Shown here: positions 12,201-24,200 of the stretch, piece by piece
Layout: each line of letters starts with the position of its first letter
Numbering within the stretch: the stretch's first letter is position 1
Assembly (NCBI GenBank): GCA_029964075.1
Contig: CM057147.1
Coordinates: 12,607,513-12,671,512, forward strand
Reading direction: 5' to 3'
Origin: Patiria pectinifera
Taxonomy: Eukaryota > Echinodermata > Asteroidea > Valvatida > Asterinidae
DNA length: 64,000 bases
Position numbers and translations under genes: made by a program
Notes under the pieces: generated by a model
Told to the model about the DNA's origin: nothing
Databases searched by the model: none
The model's input: the letters and a program-made list of their open reading frames with translations, nothing else

Positions 12201-15200
12201 CATTAGATGACATGGGCATCCATGCATATAGATTGCATCGTTGGTCCTCTTGATGTAGCCTGCCAAACCATGCTGCAATCCTTACATGACATTGGCGTTG
12301 TCTGCTCCGAAACTCATGCAATTCTCCCATGATATGTTGCGTTTTGACAGTTCACTGTCCAGTAGCTTGAAAATGTTCTCGCCCGAGGATGCAACACTAC
12401 ACTCTGTCATGCTCAATAACACTGTGAGGATGCGGCCTAGTGCCTGGTCATAGTACTTCACCACCAACGGGTACAGTTTACAGTCATCATAGTCTGTGCT
12501 ACCATCTGTTGCTAGAGAGTATGGTGCAGACTGTATTGCACTGGTGATCTCCGAGGAATCTTCTGTGGCAAGAACACCCGCAATGGCTGCACTTTTGGTT
12601 CGACCACATGCATATTTGGCTGTAAGTATAGAAATACACTAAAACAGTCTTCAAAGATGAACTAGGGCATTAAGATGAAACGTACATATCAGATTCTAGT
12701 TACTTTTGAATGAGTCAATCATAACTGTTACTTGTGTGACAGAATCATGTAACTTGCAATGTATATTGGCATAATCCGGCCTACACAGACAAGTCAATTT
12801 AACACAAAACATTTTGTTGTTGCCATCATTAGACGAACCCAGAAATATGAAGTTAAATACTGGTTTCCTGTTCAAAGAATCATTAGCGATTCATTTCAAG
12901 GCAAACTGAGAGATGTACACTATTCATGCAGCTCAGAAAAAAATGAATTAAAAATCCAACTGGTGCCTTGCTCTTATAAAAACTTCTACATACATGTACG
13001 ACCCGTTGTCATTACTGTTATTATGATTATACATGCATTATTATGTGCTGCAGCATGTTTGGTTGATACTCGCGATGCATGTGCATTATATACATGTATG
13101 TAAGAAGTCGTAGCCAAATGGAATTCTTAGAAAGTTCTTGAAAACAACAGTACAAGAAACAATTAAGCCAAACTGAAAAACAAATAACATCCCTTGCCTT
13201 TTCAAACTGCATGAATAAATCAATTTCATGCACACTAAGGCCATAGTACTACCCACAGGCCACTTTCTTTTGGTGTTTTCAAAATTGAAAGAATCCTACA
13301 TTGCGACTTTTCAATTAGCTCACCTGCAATCTTGGAATCAGGAAACATTTTCCTAACCAGCGGGCCCATGTGATCAGCCACTGCTATGGGTACATTGTGT
13401 TCCACCATGAAGTCGACACAATGCACTTCGGCGTCAATGACGAAGTAAAATACCCAGCAACAGACTTTGTGGACTCCACAGTCGTCTGGTAAGACTTGTG
13501 TTGTGCAGTGCTAATATGTTTAGCCACGTCGTTCTTGCCTGCATGTCTGACGCTGAACCCAACATGTATTTCGTGAAAATCGACAAGTGGTTGTCAAATA
13601 GTCAGTTGCGGCTCGCCGCTCGAACGTCATGAACGTGGTGGTAAGAAACACCTCCACGATCGCAATGCTTTTGACGGCAGTCTTCATGATCTTCTTTTAA
13701 TTAAATAAAAGGTTTTTATTTATATTTTATTTCATTTATCATTTCTATATCCATTTACACATGCAATATTTCATAAACTGTTCACTTGTAGATGTTAAAT
13801 TACATAAATACAATTGTCAATTATATTTATAAAATCATATTTCAATGAAGTCTAAGCGTAGATTCGTATCCACGGCTCAAATTCGTAAATGCTACGCCGC
13901 GCTATGCTATCGTGTATGTTGGCATCCCTGCGGTTACCACAAACTGCACGCGCGTCATGGCGTGCATGCTGTCTGGCGCCAGACGACGGCTGATTTACAT
14001 TAGTAATTCTGCATTTTTATTGGTCATTTCACAACGGGTAATGCATAATGCATGTCTACCAAATCGGTAGACAAATGTAAGGAAAAACATAAGCGTTCTC
14101 CTTGATTAACCTTTGTTCCTGTGGATAAGCCTAGGTTTTCCTCTGTCCCGTCCCTTGGTGTGCTTAGACTCGCCTTTGTCCCAGTAGATAAGTCTAGATT
14201 TTGTCTCTGTCCAGTCCCACGGTGTGTTGAGACTCATCTTTGTCCCAGTACATAAGACTAGGATTTGCCTCTGTCCAGTCCCCAGGTGTGCTTATTAGAC
14301 TCACCTTTGTCCCAGTACATAAGCCTAGGATTTGCCTCTGTCCCGTCATTTGGTGTGCTTATCTCACTTTTATCCCAGTAGATAAGTCTAGGTTTTGATT
14401 CTGTCCAGTTCCCTGGTGTGCTAAGACTCACCTCTGTCCCAGTAGATAAGTCTAGGTTTTGTCTCTGTCCAGTTCCCCGGTGTGCTTAGACTCACCTTTG
14501 TCCCAGTAGATAAGTCTAGGTTTTGCCTCTGTCCAGTTCCCAGGTGTGCTAAGACTCACCTTTGTCCCAGTAGATAAGTCTAGGTTTTGCCTCTGTCCAG
14601 TTCTCCGGTGTGCTTACACTCACCTTGGTCCCAGTAGATAAGTCTAGGTTTTGTCTCTGTCCAGTTCCCCGGTGTGCTAAGACTCACCTTGGTCCCAGTA
14701 GATAAGTCTCGGTTTTGTCTCTGTCCAGTTCCCCGGTGTGCTTGCACTCACCTTGGTCCCAGTAGATAAGTCTAGGTTTTGTCTCTGTCCAGTTCCCCGG
14801 TGTGCTAAGACTTACCTTGGTCCCAGTATATAAGTCTAGGTTTTGCCTCTGTCCTGTCCCACGGTGTGCTTAGACTCACCTCTGTCCCAGTAAATAAGTC
14901 TAGGTTTTGCCTCTGTCCAGTTCCCCGGTGTGCTTAGACTCATGTTGATCATTAATGGTCCCTTCACTTCTGTCTGACCAAGACTGGTGATATAGAATGT
15001 TGGTTCATACACAAAACGTATCCTGGAATACAAATGACAATGTATTTCTAATATTTTGAATCCTTATTGTCTATTTTCTTTTAGGAAGCACTTGCATCTG
15101 TTCATATTAACCTTCACAGGAAAAACAAATCAATGATATAAGCATGCAACCAAACTGACTTCAGATTTTCTGTAGGATAAATGTGCTGATAATTATATTA

Positions 15201-18200
15201 ACGATTGTATAACTACCTGATATTCTGAGTAAAGTCTTGGAAGTTATATGCATTAAAAGTCTGCTTACAAAATGAATGGTGCAAAAGTAAAGGAACATCT
15301 TCTATATCCATGCAAGAACAAGAACTTCAAGACATTCTGAGACTAGTTGTAGACCAAAATCTGGGACCACTTTCAAGGAAATTTCATGCTTAACTCTAAG
15401 GAATTTGTCCGATCAGTTTTGAAGGGAAGACACAGTGTGCAGCAAACCAACCTGTGTCTGAGCAGTCTTGATGTATACTGGATGGTGTACAGTGGATTGG
15501 TGATGTATGGTTTATAATCCAGGGCAGCACCCGAGGTGAATTCCTGGTTGGTTCTATTGACATCCAGCAGACCTAGGATGAGTGAGCCACCCTGGTGTAG
15601 ACCTGCAATAACACAAGTAAGGTGGAAGTGCAGATATTCCTTTACTTCCCTTGACAGTACTCAATGCCCAATTTTTTCACATGCCAAGGTGGTTAAGGTT
15701 ACATTGTGATAGCAAGTGAAAAAGACATTAGTATGGACGCCTTTCACAGTAGCATGTGACATCACACCTTGTATGTAACATGCATTCCACGGGAAATTTT
15801 TCCTCAGATTTGTGTTCTGTAATGACGCTTACTATGTACGAGGTATTATTAAAACAAATACAACTTGTTTTGTCTCAGTGTTCGCTGCTTTTAAATTCCC
15901 TCCCTTTTACGTCAGGGCCCTATTTAACGGCTCTGCTTACCACAAAATCCCATGCTTACGATCAGCATTCTGTGCAAACAGCCCAAGCAGAAAAATGCTG
16001 GGCTACCAGGTAAGCACAAAATCCTTAGTTACAGGATGCAACGATGCGTATGAGCTAAAAGTTTTTGCTAACCAGTGAAATACGTTTACCATAAGTTCAG
16101 AGTTTTCTGCTACATTAAGCAGGGATTTTTCGTCAAAAGTATTAAAAGTAAAGCCATGAAATTTGGCCAGGGAGGCATACCTGCCAACAATGAAAAGTCA
16201 GAAAGAGGAACAGGGTGCCTACGCATCACACACAGTGAGCGGCGCAGCATACAAAGTACATGTACATGTGCCTAAAATGTTACATGATATCAAGAAGCAG
16301 ACCCAACAGACGCTAATCTAAAATTAGTGGATAATTTTCTGAATTTTCCAGCCGGTTTTTGCTGATCAAAATAAATTTTACAATTTAAATATAAATGACT
16401 GCTGACTAACATGCTTCACAGTTTAATCACATGTAGATATTCAGACACAGTAATACATTTTATACATGTACACTGTACAAGCAGTGACAAGTACAATTTT
16501 ATTTGGAAAAGTTTGTACATCATTGCATTGTACGGTGTACATAGGCCTGTTACAATACACATTTTTTAATTTTTCACGATATTCCTCTCGGAATTTTTGA
16601 CTCGATCGCTGCTTTTTCTCCGTCAGTATATCATCCTCCTGGTCCATGTTGCAGTTGAAATGCTCATACAAAAACGTTGACAAAAAAAGTGCGACTCAGC
16701 ACGGTCAAAATATCAACGAAAAACCACCGAAGACTATGAAGAAACAACGTGTGTGGAAAACAAACACGGAATCAATACGTCCACCGCGCCGTGCCTGGCG
16801 CGGCCCGCACTTATTTCAGTAAGCACGCAAGAGAGGCAGTACACCAGACGGATGACGTAGCGGGTCTCAGTATTGGCTGCGGCTAGGTTGTGGCTGATCA
16901 CACAAGCCTGTGCGCGCGAACGACTGCAGCCGCAGCCTATTCGGACATGGCCTGTTCAATGACGTTTGAGTCTGGTTTACGTCCCTTTCGTCGTACATAA
17001 GAGCGAGGCGGATTTTATACCATTAACCCCAACAGTCCTGAATCCTCCAATTTCAATATGATTTTGCACACCCCCTAGGGAGTTAGGGTTATTGTAGCGG
17101 CAATAGCGCCCTCAATACAATAAAACATTTTTCTCGGACAAGTGTGCGACGGCGCCGGGGCATTTTTTAATTTTTTAATTTTTTATTTTATTTTTCGTAT
17201 TATTTCTTCTCTCGCAACTCGGAAAATCGGGACGTTCCGATTTTCGGGCACTTTTTATCTCCAAAATCGGAACAGTTCCGCCTATTCGGAACAGTTGGCA
17301 GGTATGGGGAGGTAGTCAAATCAGTCCACACCATAGGACCAGTCAAATCATGTTGTATAATACCTACCTCCCTTTGTAGCCACAGTGAAATCAAAGTGGT
17401 TATCTATGGCCCTCTTCCTCCTTCTCTGGCTTGTTGGTGATGACAGAACAAGGTCTGTGCCATTGGGTGATGTCATCATCATATCACTGTCTCCTGTTGA
17501 TCAGGATAATAAAGGTTCATCATGTTAAACAATCTATTACAGTTATACAAACTATTACTGATGTTTATCTGGCAAATATTATTAAGCTGCCTTGCTGCAC
17601 TAAAACCCCCAAATGAAAAAGTAGTGATTTTCTCAAAGACTACTAATACAAGTCACATTCTGCCTGGTACCGAGTCTTGCCATTAGATTTCAGATGTGGG
17701 GGCTTTCCATTACAATTGCCAAGTACAGATTTTTCTTTTTCCGTCCACCTCGAACATTGCTTTCCAGGTAAAGGATATTACTAAAACCCTAAGGAACCAT
17801 ACAACAGAAAGTCAATCTGATGTTTTGTTTTCAACATGCATGCAACAAAGGCAATAGCCTGATATCTGGATCTCATTGTTGTGTTTCATACTGACCTAAC
17901 ACTGTAGTAATTCCTGCTGATACTGTGACACATAACATAGCTGGGTTACACATCTTCATCCAGGTATAAAGGCACCTAAATAGCAGTAAAATATAGAACA
18001 GATTATGGTTTAAACAAGTCCATGTATAGTGAAGTCCTTTCATCAAAACCCACAGTTTAAGACCCCGTTTAAGGCAAACACACGTCTATGGGCAGAGGCT
18101 TCAATAATCACATGGGTAATCACAAGTAAAAGTCAATTGCTTCTACAGATCAAAGTCTCAAGTCAATTAGTTTGACGATGGCCCTCAAGTCATAAAGAAT

Positions 18201-21200
18201 TTTGCAAAAAATATATTTGAGGATAAGTCGTTGATGAATTTTAGTTTAACAAATTATAGAGGACATTTTACATATGAACCATTTGATTCACTAATGTTCA
18301 GTCTGAATCGTTAGGCCTTGTGAAACTTGAACAGTGTAACAGGCATCAAGACAAGATATGCATGAAAGGGACACCTACATTACACTAGAGAACTTCAAGA
18401 GGGATCATCTGACACTTATACTAAAATTGCTTATACAACAATTTGTGTTCAACAAAGTCTATGTACACTGACCATGCCAAACATTCAGACGGTGTAAATT
18501 AGTCTGTCAAATACTTTCATCGACAGGTGTGTCATTTCATAAACCGGTAAAAGTAGGTTTCTTTAATAAAGTCTTGATAAATTATTATTCTCTGTATCTA
18601 ATGCAACATGGCCCACAAACTTACTTCCCAGGTTCCATATTGAACTTGGCACTTTTTTCAATCATTTCCCACTCGCTAGAGTCCTTTGCTGCCTTGAAGT
18701 CAGTGATGTTGAACCTTTCTTCATTGTCACCAGCACGGACAATGATCTTTGCATCCTCAATGGTCACTGAACCAGAGGAGTTGCCTCCAACCACCATGCA
18801 GGGTACAACATCATCTAGGAGCTTAGCTGAACTACTCACACAGTATTCTATAGGGCAGGGTGAAAGGAGACACTGGTGTGATCTGAGATACCGGGTTCGC
18901 AGTGGCTGGCACAGGTAGAATTTCAGCTTTTATTTACACTCATATATCTAGACTTTCATGTAATTTATACAATTTGCCGCCTGCTTTCATCAAAATACCA
19001 TTTTTGTTCAAAAGGCTGGTATTAAAAAATATTTCTCCTCCTTCCTTTTTGCTGGACCTCTTTTTTCCCATTCTTGTTAGCAATATTTGAGCTTGATGTT
19101 ATTTTGACATATTATTTCTTTCTCTTTAAATGCATGCATTTTGTTTTTGTTTTAGCTACCACTTCAAATGGCCTTTAGCATTGTGGTTGATAGGGTAGTC
19201 TGGGAAGGCTGGCAGACAGCCAACAAAAAGGTGAAACAGGGGGTTTTCTGTTAGAAATGATGGACAAATTGGTGGTCAGATAGTGTCATATTAACCAACA
19301 GTGAGGGATCATATTGACAAATATTCAGAGGGGAAATGCAGGAATATTGGGTGCCAGAAAATTACATACATAATAATGGTCAAGAGTAAGGCATATAAAG
19401 AAGCGTTCAGTGTTGCTATAGGTATTTTTCTCCTGTGCCACTCAGTGTGACGTTATACCAATTGTAAGATGTCCTACCGTAGCGATTAATGGACTCATCC
19501 TGTGGTTTGGACCAGGAGATACCAGTCTTTGTTGGGTCTTCGCTTTTCTCCACATCGGGTGGGTAAACATCCTCCTCAAACTTCTTGCTAAACATAGAGA
19601 TGGTGTTGACATCATCTGCAGTGGGCTCCTCCAGCAAAACAGTCACACCTAGGAAATACAAACATGTACGGTAATCAACAAAGGTTTCCAATAGTTAATC
19701 AATACATTTGTGGTCCAGTCCGAGCATCACAATTGGGTAGCATCCATTCATAGCCTTCGGAGTTACCAAATGTGATGGAGTACTTCCTTACATAGCTGCT
19801 AGCCTATCTGTTTGTCAATCTGTCAGTCTATGTTTTGTATGTCAGTCTATCTCTACCTACCATCACATTCTACCATGGCTTGATTGATAGCCTTCAGAGC
19901 AGTTTGTAGTGTTGTGATGCAGTAATCCTGTAAGATCACTGTTGTGTTGTCTGTTTGTTTGTCTGCATATCGGAGTATCTCTACCGACCATCATATTCAA
20001 CTGTGGTTTCCAAGCCTGCTTCATTGATAGCCTTCAAAGTCACTTTATATGTAGTGTTGTGATGCAGTAATCCCATCAGATCATTGTTGTGTTGTCTCCA
20101 TGTTCTTTAGAGTCACATAGCATGTATTGTTCTGATTCAGCAATCCTGTTAGATAACTGTCATTTTGTCTGTTTGTTTGTTTGTCTGTATGACAGTCTAT
20201 CTCTACCTACCATCACATTCTACAATGGTTTCCAAGCCTGCTCCATTGATAGCCTTCACAGTCACATAGTATGTAGTGTTGTGATGCAGTAACCCTGTCA
20301 GATTACCATTGGTAGCTGTCTGGTTCAACCCAACATTGACAAAGTCTTGCAGGTCTGTTGCGCCTTTGGATGTTCCTATAGCCCAGTAATGCTCCTAAGA
20401 TATAATTGCAGATATATTATTGCTATCAGATCCATGCATATAGTGGTCCTCTGTTGGCAAAAGTACCAATTTTTACTGTGAATGGTGCACAAAGTTTTCA
20501 AAGTTTTGCACTAGGCACTGTTTGTTTGAAAAGCCTGACTCTAGAACAGCAACGGTATGAGCTCCCAGCATGGATGTGGTCCCTTGCCACATGGACAAAA
20601 TGACGTTAAACATGTAATATCTGACTAGCATTCAATCAACAGACAGTGTTTGATTGAGAGACCGCCATCAGTCCAGACTTCTGGAGGTCGCAGGTTCAAA
20701 TTCTGCTCTGGTCAATTTCTTTGCTCAAACGTACATTTTTATCCCTTATTTAAGCAATTACACTGTTTAATTGTTGAAGTGATACTCTGCTGATCATTCA
20801 CCTTAACCATGCTGTCCATGTCAATGAAACTCCACAGCGCCCTGATGGTAGAGTCTGAAGACTGGAATGATGTTGGCACATACTCGTTTACATTGACGTC
20901 CAAATAGAAAAAAAGATCCAGCTGTGCTGGAGTGTCATCAACGTAGAAACCATTGGAGGATGCTGACACTGATTTCCCATTTCCTAAGAAAGTTTTCACT
21001 GAGGGAGGGGGGACGGTTGCGAAAAAATAATAATAATGGCTCAGGTAAAATATGATATCAGAAACTGTTGAAAGGAAACAATCTTCTACACTATGTAAAC
21101 TACAATAAGAAAATGTTTCTAAACAACATTTAATTGGATAAGTATATTTTGGTAAAAGAAAAAGGTTCTTGAGTAAGTATGTGACTCTTGCAAACAGTCA

Positions 21201-24200
21201 TAGGGAAGTTCCCCTTAAAAAATGTGGTCGGGATCCCGACATCTACCGCCGGGATTCCCGGCACATCCCACCGGGATACGTTGGGATAAGTCGGGATGTA
21301 TGTATCCCGACGGGATACATCGGGATAGCTTATGTCGGGATCCCGACCCAAGGTGGGACGAGTCGGGATCCCGATGGAATTTTGGTCAGAATCCCGACCG
21401 AAGGCGGGATAAGGTGGGATCCCGATCAGCTCATCCCGGCATGCGTTGGGATAAGTCGGGATGGATGTATCCTGACGGGATACATCGGGATAGCTAATGT
21501 CAGGATCCCGACCCAAGGTGGGATGAGTGATGGAATTTTGGTCAGAATCCCAACCGCAGGCGGGATGAGTTGGGATAAGGTGGGATTCCGATCAGCTCAT
21601 CCCGGCATACGTTGGGATAAGTCGGGATGAATGTATCCTGAAGGGATACATCGGGATAGCTCATGTCGGGATCCCGACCCAAGGTGGGATGAGTGATGGA
21701 ATTTTGGTCAGAATCCCAACCGCAGGCGGGATGAGTTGGGATAAGGTGGGATTCCGATCAGCTCATCCCGGCATACGTTGGGATAAGTCGGGATGAATGT
21801 ATCCTGAAGGGATACATCGGGATAGCTCATGTCGGGATCCCGACCCAAGGTGGGATGGGTCGGGATCCCAATGGAATTTTAGTCAGAATCCTGACCGAAG
21901 GCGGGATGAGTTGGGATAAGGTGGGACGCAGTCAGGGCTCGAATTTGGGGGGGAGGGGGAATCCACAAGACCGCAGGGCTTGTTGCTCAGAACTTTTACT
22001 GGACCAGAACATTTTACAAGTCCGAAGTCATCTGAGAAGAAAAAAATCAAAACACTACAAAAACGCACACTTCTGCGCCTGTGCAAGTTTTTCACTCGCA
22101 GATCGCTTAGGAGGCAGTTTGGGCTTTGAAACACCATCGAGAAATTTTCACATAACTTCTTTTTACACAATGTTTGCTGCCACAGAAAAAAAGTTTTGAC
22201 AGGACAATATCATTTATTATCAACAACGTTGTCAAGATTTAACATACATGACATACGGTGTGGTGAAGCATGACGTGCGGAAAAGAGACCTAACTTTTAA
22301 TCCATGCAACACAGGGATGTGTGGTGTTTAAAGCATACAACCTAGACGTCATCAATACGATTTCAACGCTATATAGTTCGTTGGTAAGGTATCACACTTT
22401 AAAGTGACTACATCCAATGTGTTGCACTCGCGACAGCGTAACATGTACATTGTACATGGTCAGTGGTAAACGAACGAAGCGCTGTACTGTAGTGTTCCGC
22501 TGAGCACCAATACAAGCATCACGTATGCACGGAATGGATGGCCATTACTTCGGGACCATCCTGTTCGAACGAAGGTTGTGCGCGCGCGTCAAATTCCTCC
22601 TTGACCAATAGGGTGTCGTGAATTGCCGAAATGCGCGCGCGCTCAAGTTGAGACATTTGGAAGAGGAAAAGTGGTGGCAAAAGCCAAAGAATCATCATCG
22701 GTATTCCCGGCGTTCATTGGAAAAATCGGTGGTAAGTTTCTCGATTATTAGGAGGACCTAGGGAATGAGGGCAGGGGCTATTCAAATTTCTTGCTTAGTT
22801 GGAAACGACGAAAAAGGTTCTATTGGTCTAAATTGATAGATCTGATTACTTTTTTGGTTTGATTACATCATGCACGCCGCCCCTAACCCTACAAGTACAA
22901 GGCTACATGTCGTGTACTTCTTACACACTGCGCACTGTCTATAACAAGTTTTAGAAGTTTCTAGAACTTTCTAAAAACTTCTGGACAGCGCGGTGTGCGC
23001 GGCAGTATTCTAGCCACTGCAGGCATCAGATATCGCTAGCACCCGCTAACGCTTTCGGAAATAATACCGCTACCCTATAAATTTTGGTTGCGAAAAAAAA
23101 GTGTCTGCCGTTTGTTCGTATACAAGCGCAGCGACTTTGAGCATTGCGCACTGGCCGTACGACACAGCGAAAAATAAACAACGATCCCACCGCACGTACC
23201 CCGTACGATACCCCTACCATGATGCTGCGCCACATGCATTCGCTATGATAGCAATAAGAGCACGTGCTGTTTTGTGCTGCGTAGATACAGCGCTCCGTAC
23301 GGACGTACGTGTCGCCAACATGTCATGTACAGAGCGCTCTGTGGACCACACCATTTTGTAGTATCGGGTGTGCTTTCCTAAGGTCAATATTTACAAACAT
23401 TTCAACTGTTTTAAAATTATAAATAATACTTTTTATCAAGTCTGAAACATGTTACCCTTTGAAAATAAGTTCTTCAACGTCGGAACATAAATTTCGTAAA
23501 GGATTTATTCGAGAAACGATGTCTAAAGAAAGGTTAAGCTCCCCTACGATATCGATGGATCCGTCCACAAAGATGGCCGCACGTGAAGAATTCTTCTCGA
23601 AGAATGTCGCTGTCGAAAAGTTGGATTTTTGACTACACTACTCGTTGCTGATAATAACAGTTCAATAAGTTTGGTAGTAAAAACGAATCTGTATGTTCTT
23701 AGGACAAAACCAATCAGCAAGTATTGCAATAAAGCAAGTTTCTTAGCGCTCCACAAATGCGTTGCTTTCTCAAATGCTGAGGGAAAATGTGGTCGCGTAG
23801 TTTTCCGGCGTAGCCGGTGTGGGCTGGCCCGGGCCCGCACGCCGGGCCAGCCGCGGCCGGGATAGGAAGCAATTCCCGGTGATAATTTCTCATCGTCATT
23901 ATCTACAATTATATTTTTTAACATAACAAAAATAAGATTTCTCCTTCACATTGTGTTGTATCATATTGAAATTGCAATCGCCGACGACTTTTTCTGTCTG
24001 ACTCTGAGACCTCCATGGTTTTACAATTTCTCTAGTCCGAGTAACTTGGACCCAACTTATCGCCTTTTTTAACATTCGGACATGGTCTGGTGATAGTAAG
24101 GTCCAAGCTAATATTGCGAGCTGGACAACACCGTCCCAAAAACCAACATTTTCCAACAAAAAACATCAGATTTCACTCTCAAAACAGCCTCCAAATTACT

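Larger units (their letters stand above)
9960..13560 (-). pseudogene. hAT transposase (BED type), interrupted, with in-frame minisatellite
   Basis: BED zinc-finger remnant FSVRHAGKNDVAKHISTAQH (13499-13558) is one frame off from the next part, VEHNVPIAVADHMGPLV ... FPDSKIA. A 704-bp intron (12620-13323, GT/AG) joins to AKYACGRTKSAA, LATDGSTDYDD (first Asp), GADNANVM (second Asp), a TAA stop near 12282, HVSTRWLSLSQCI (conserved Trp) and, near the C terminus, NAHCERIFSLVTKNRTEFRP (catalytic Glu and dimerisation region). A second stop lies near 10899. A Lys-Ser-Thr-Gln-rich repeat of about 300 residues sits between the Trp motif and the C-terminal half. The family catalyses cut-and-paste transposition; the stops suggest this copy is dead. 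Confidence 0.85.
9490..14100 (-). mobile_element. hAT-type transposon remnant inserted in the minisatellite
   Basis: Non-satellite DNA interrupts the 64-bp array and contains a decayed hAT transposase gene. No matching terminal inverted repeats or 8-bp duplication could be found; the flanking units read GATTAGCCTTTAGTC on one side and GATTAACCTTTGTTC on the other. A second, smaller repeat (about 9.72-9.96 kb, ending GGCGACGCCACTGAG) lies at its 3' end. Confidence 0.65.

Noticed and set aside
19416..19477. Continuation of exon 24's open frame to a stop, as if a terminal exon
   Set aside because: A donor at TACG|gtagga gives exact frame continuity with exon 25, so the extension is probably intronic.
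20670..20725. tRNA-like B box (GGTTCAAATTC) suggesting a tRNA gene or SINE
   Set aside because: No A box, cloverleaf stems or tail could be found.
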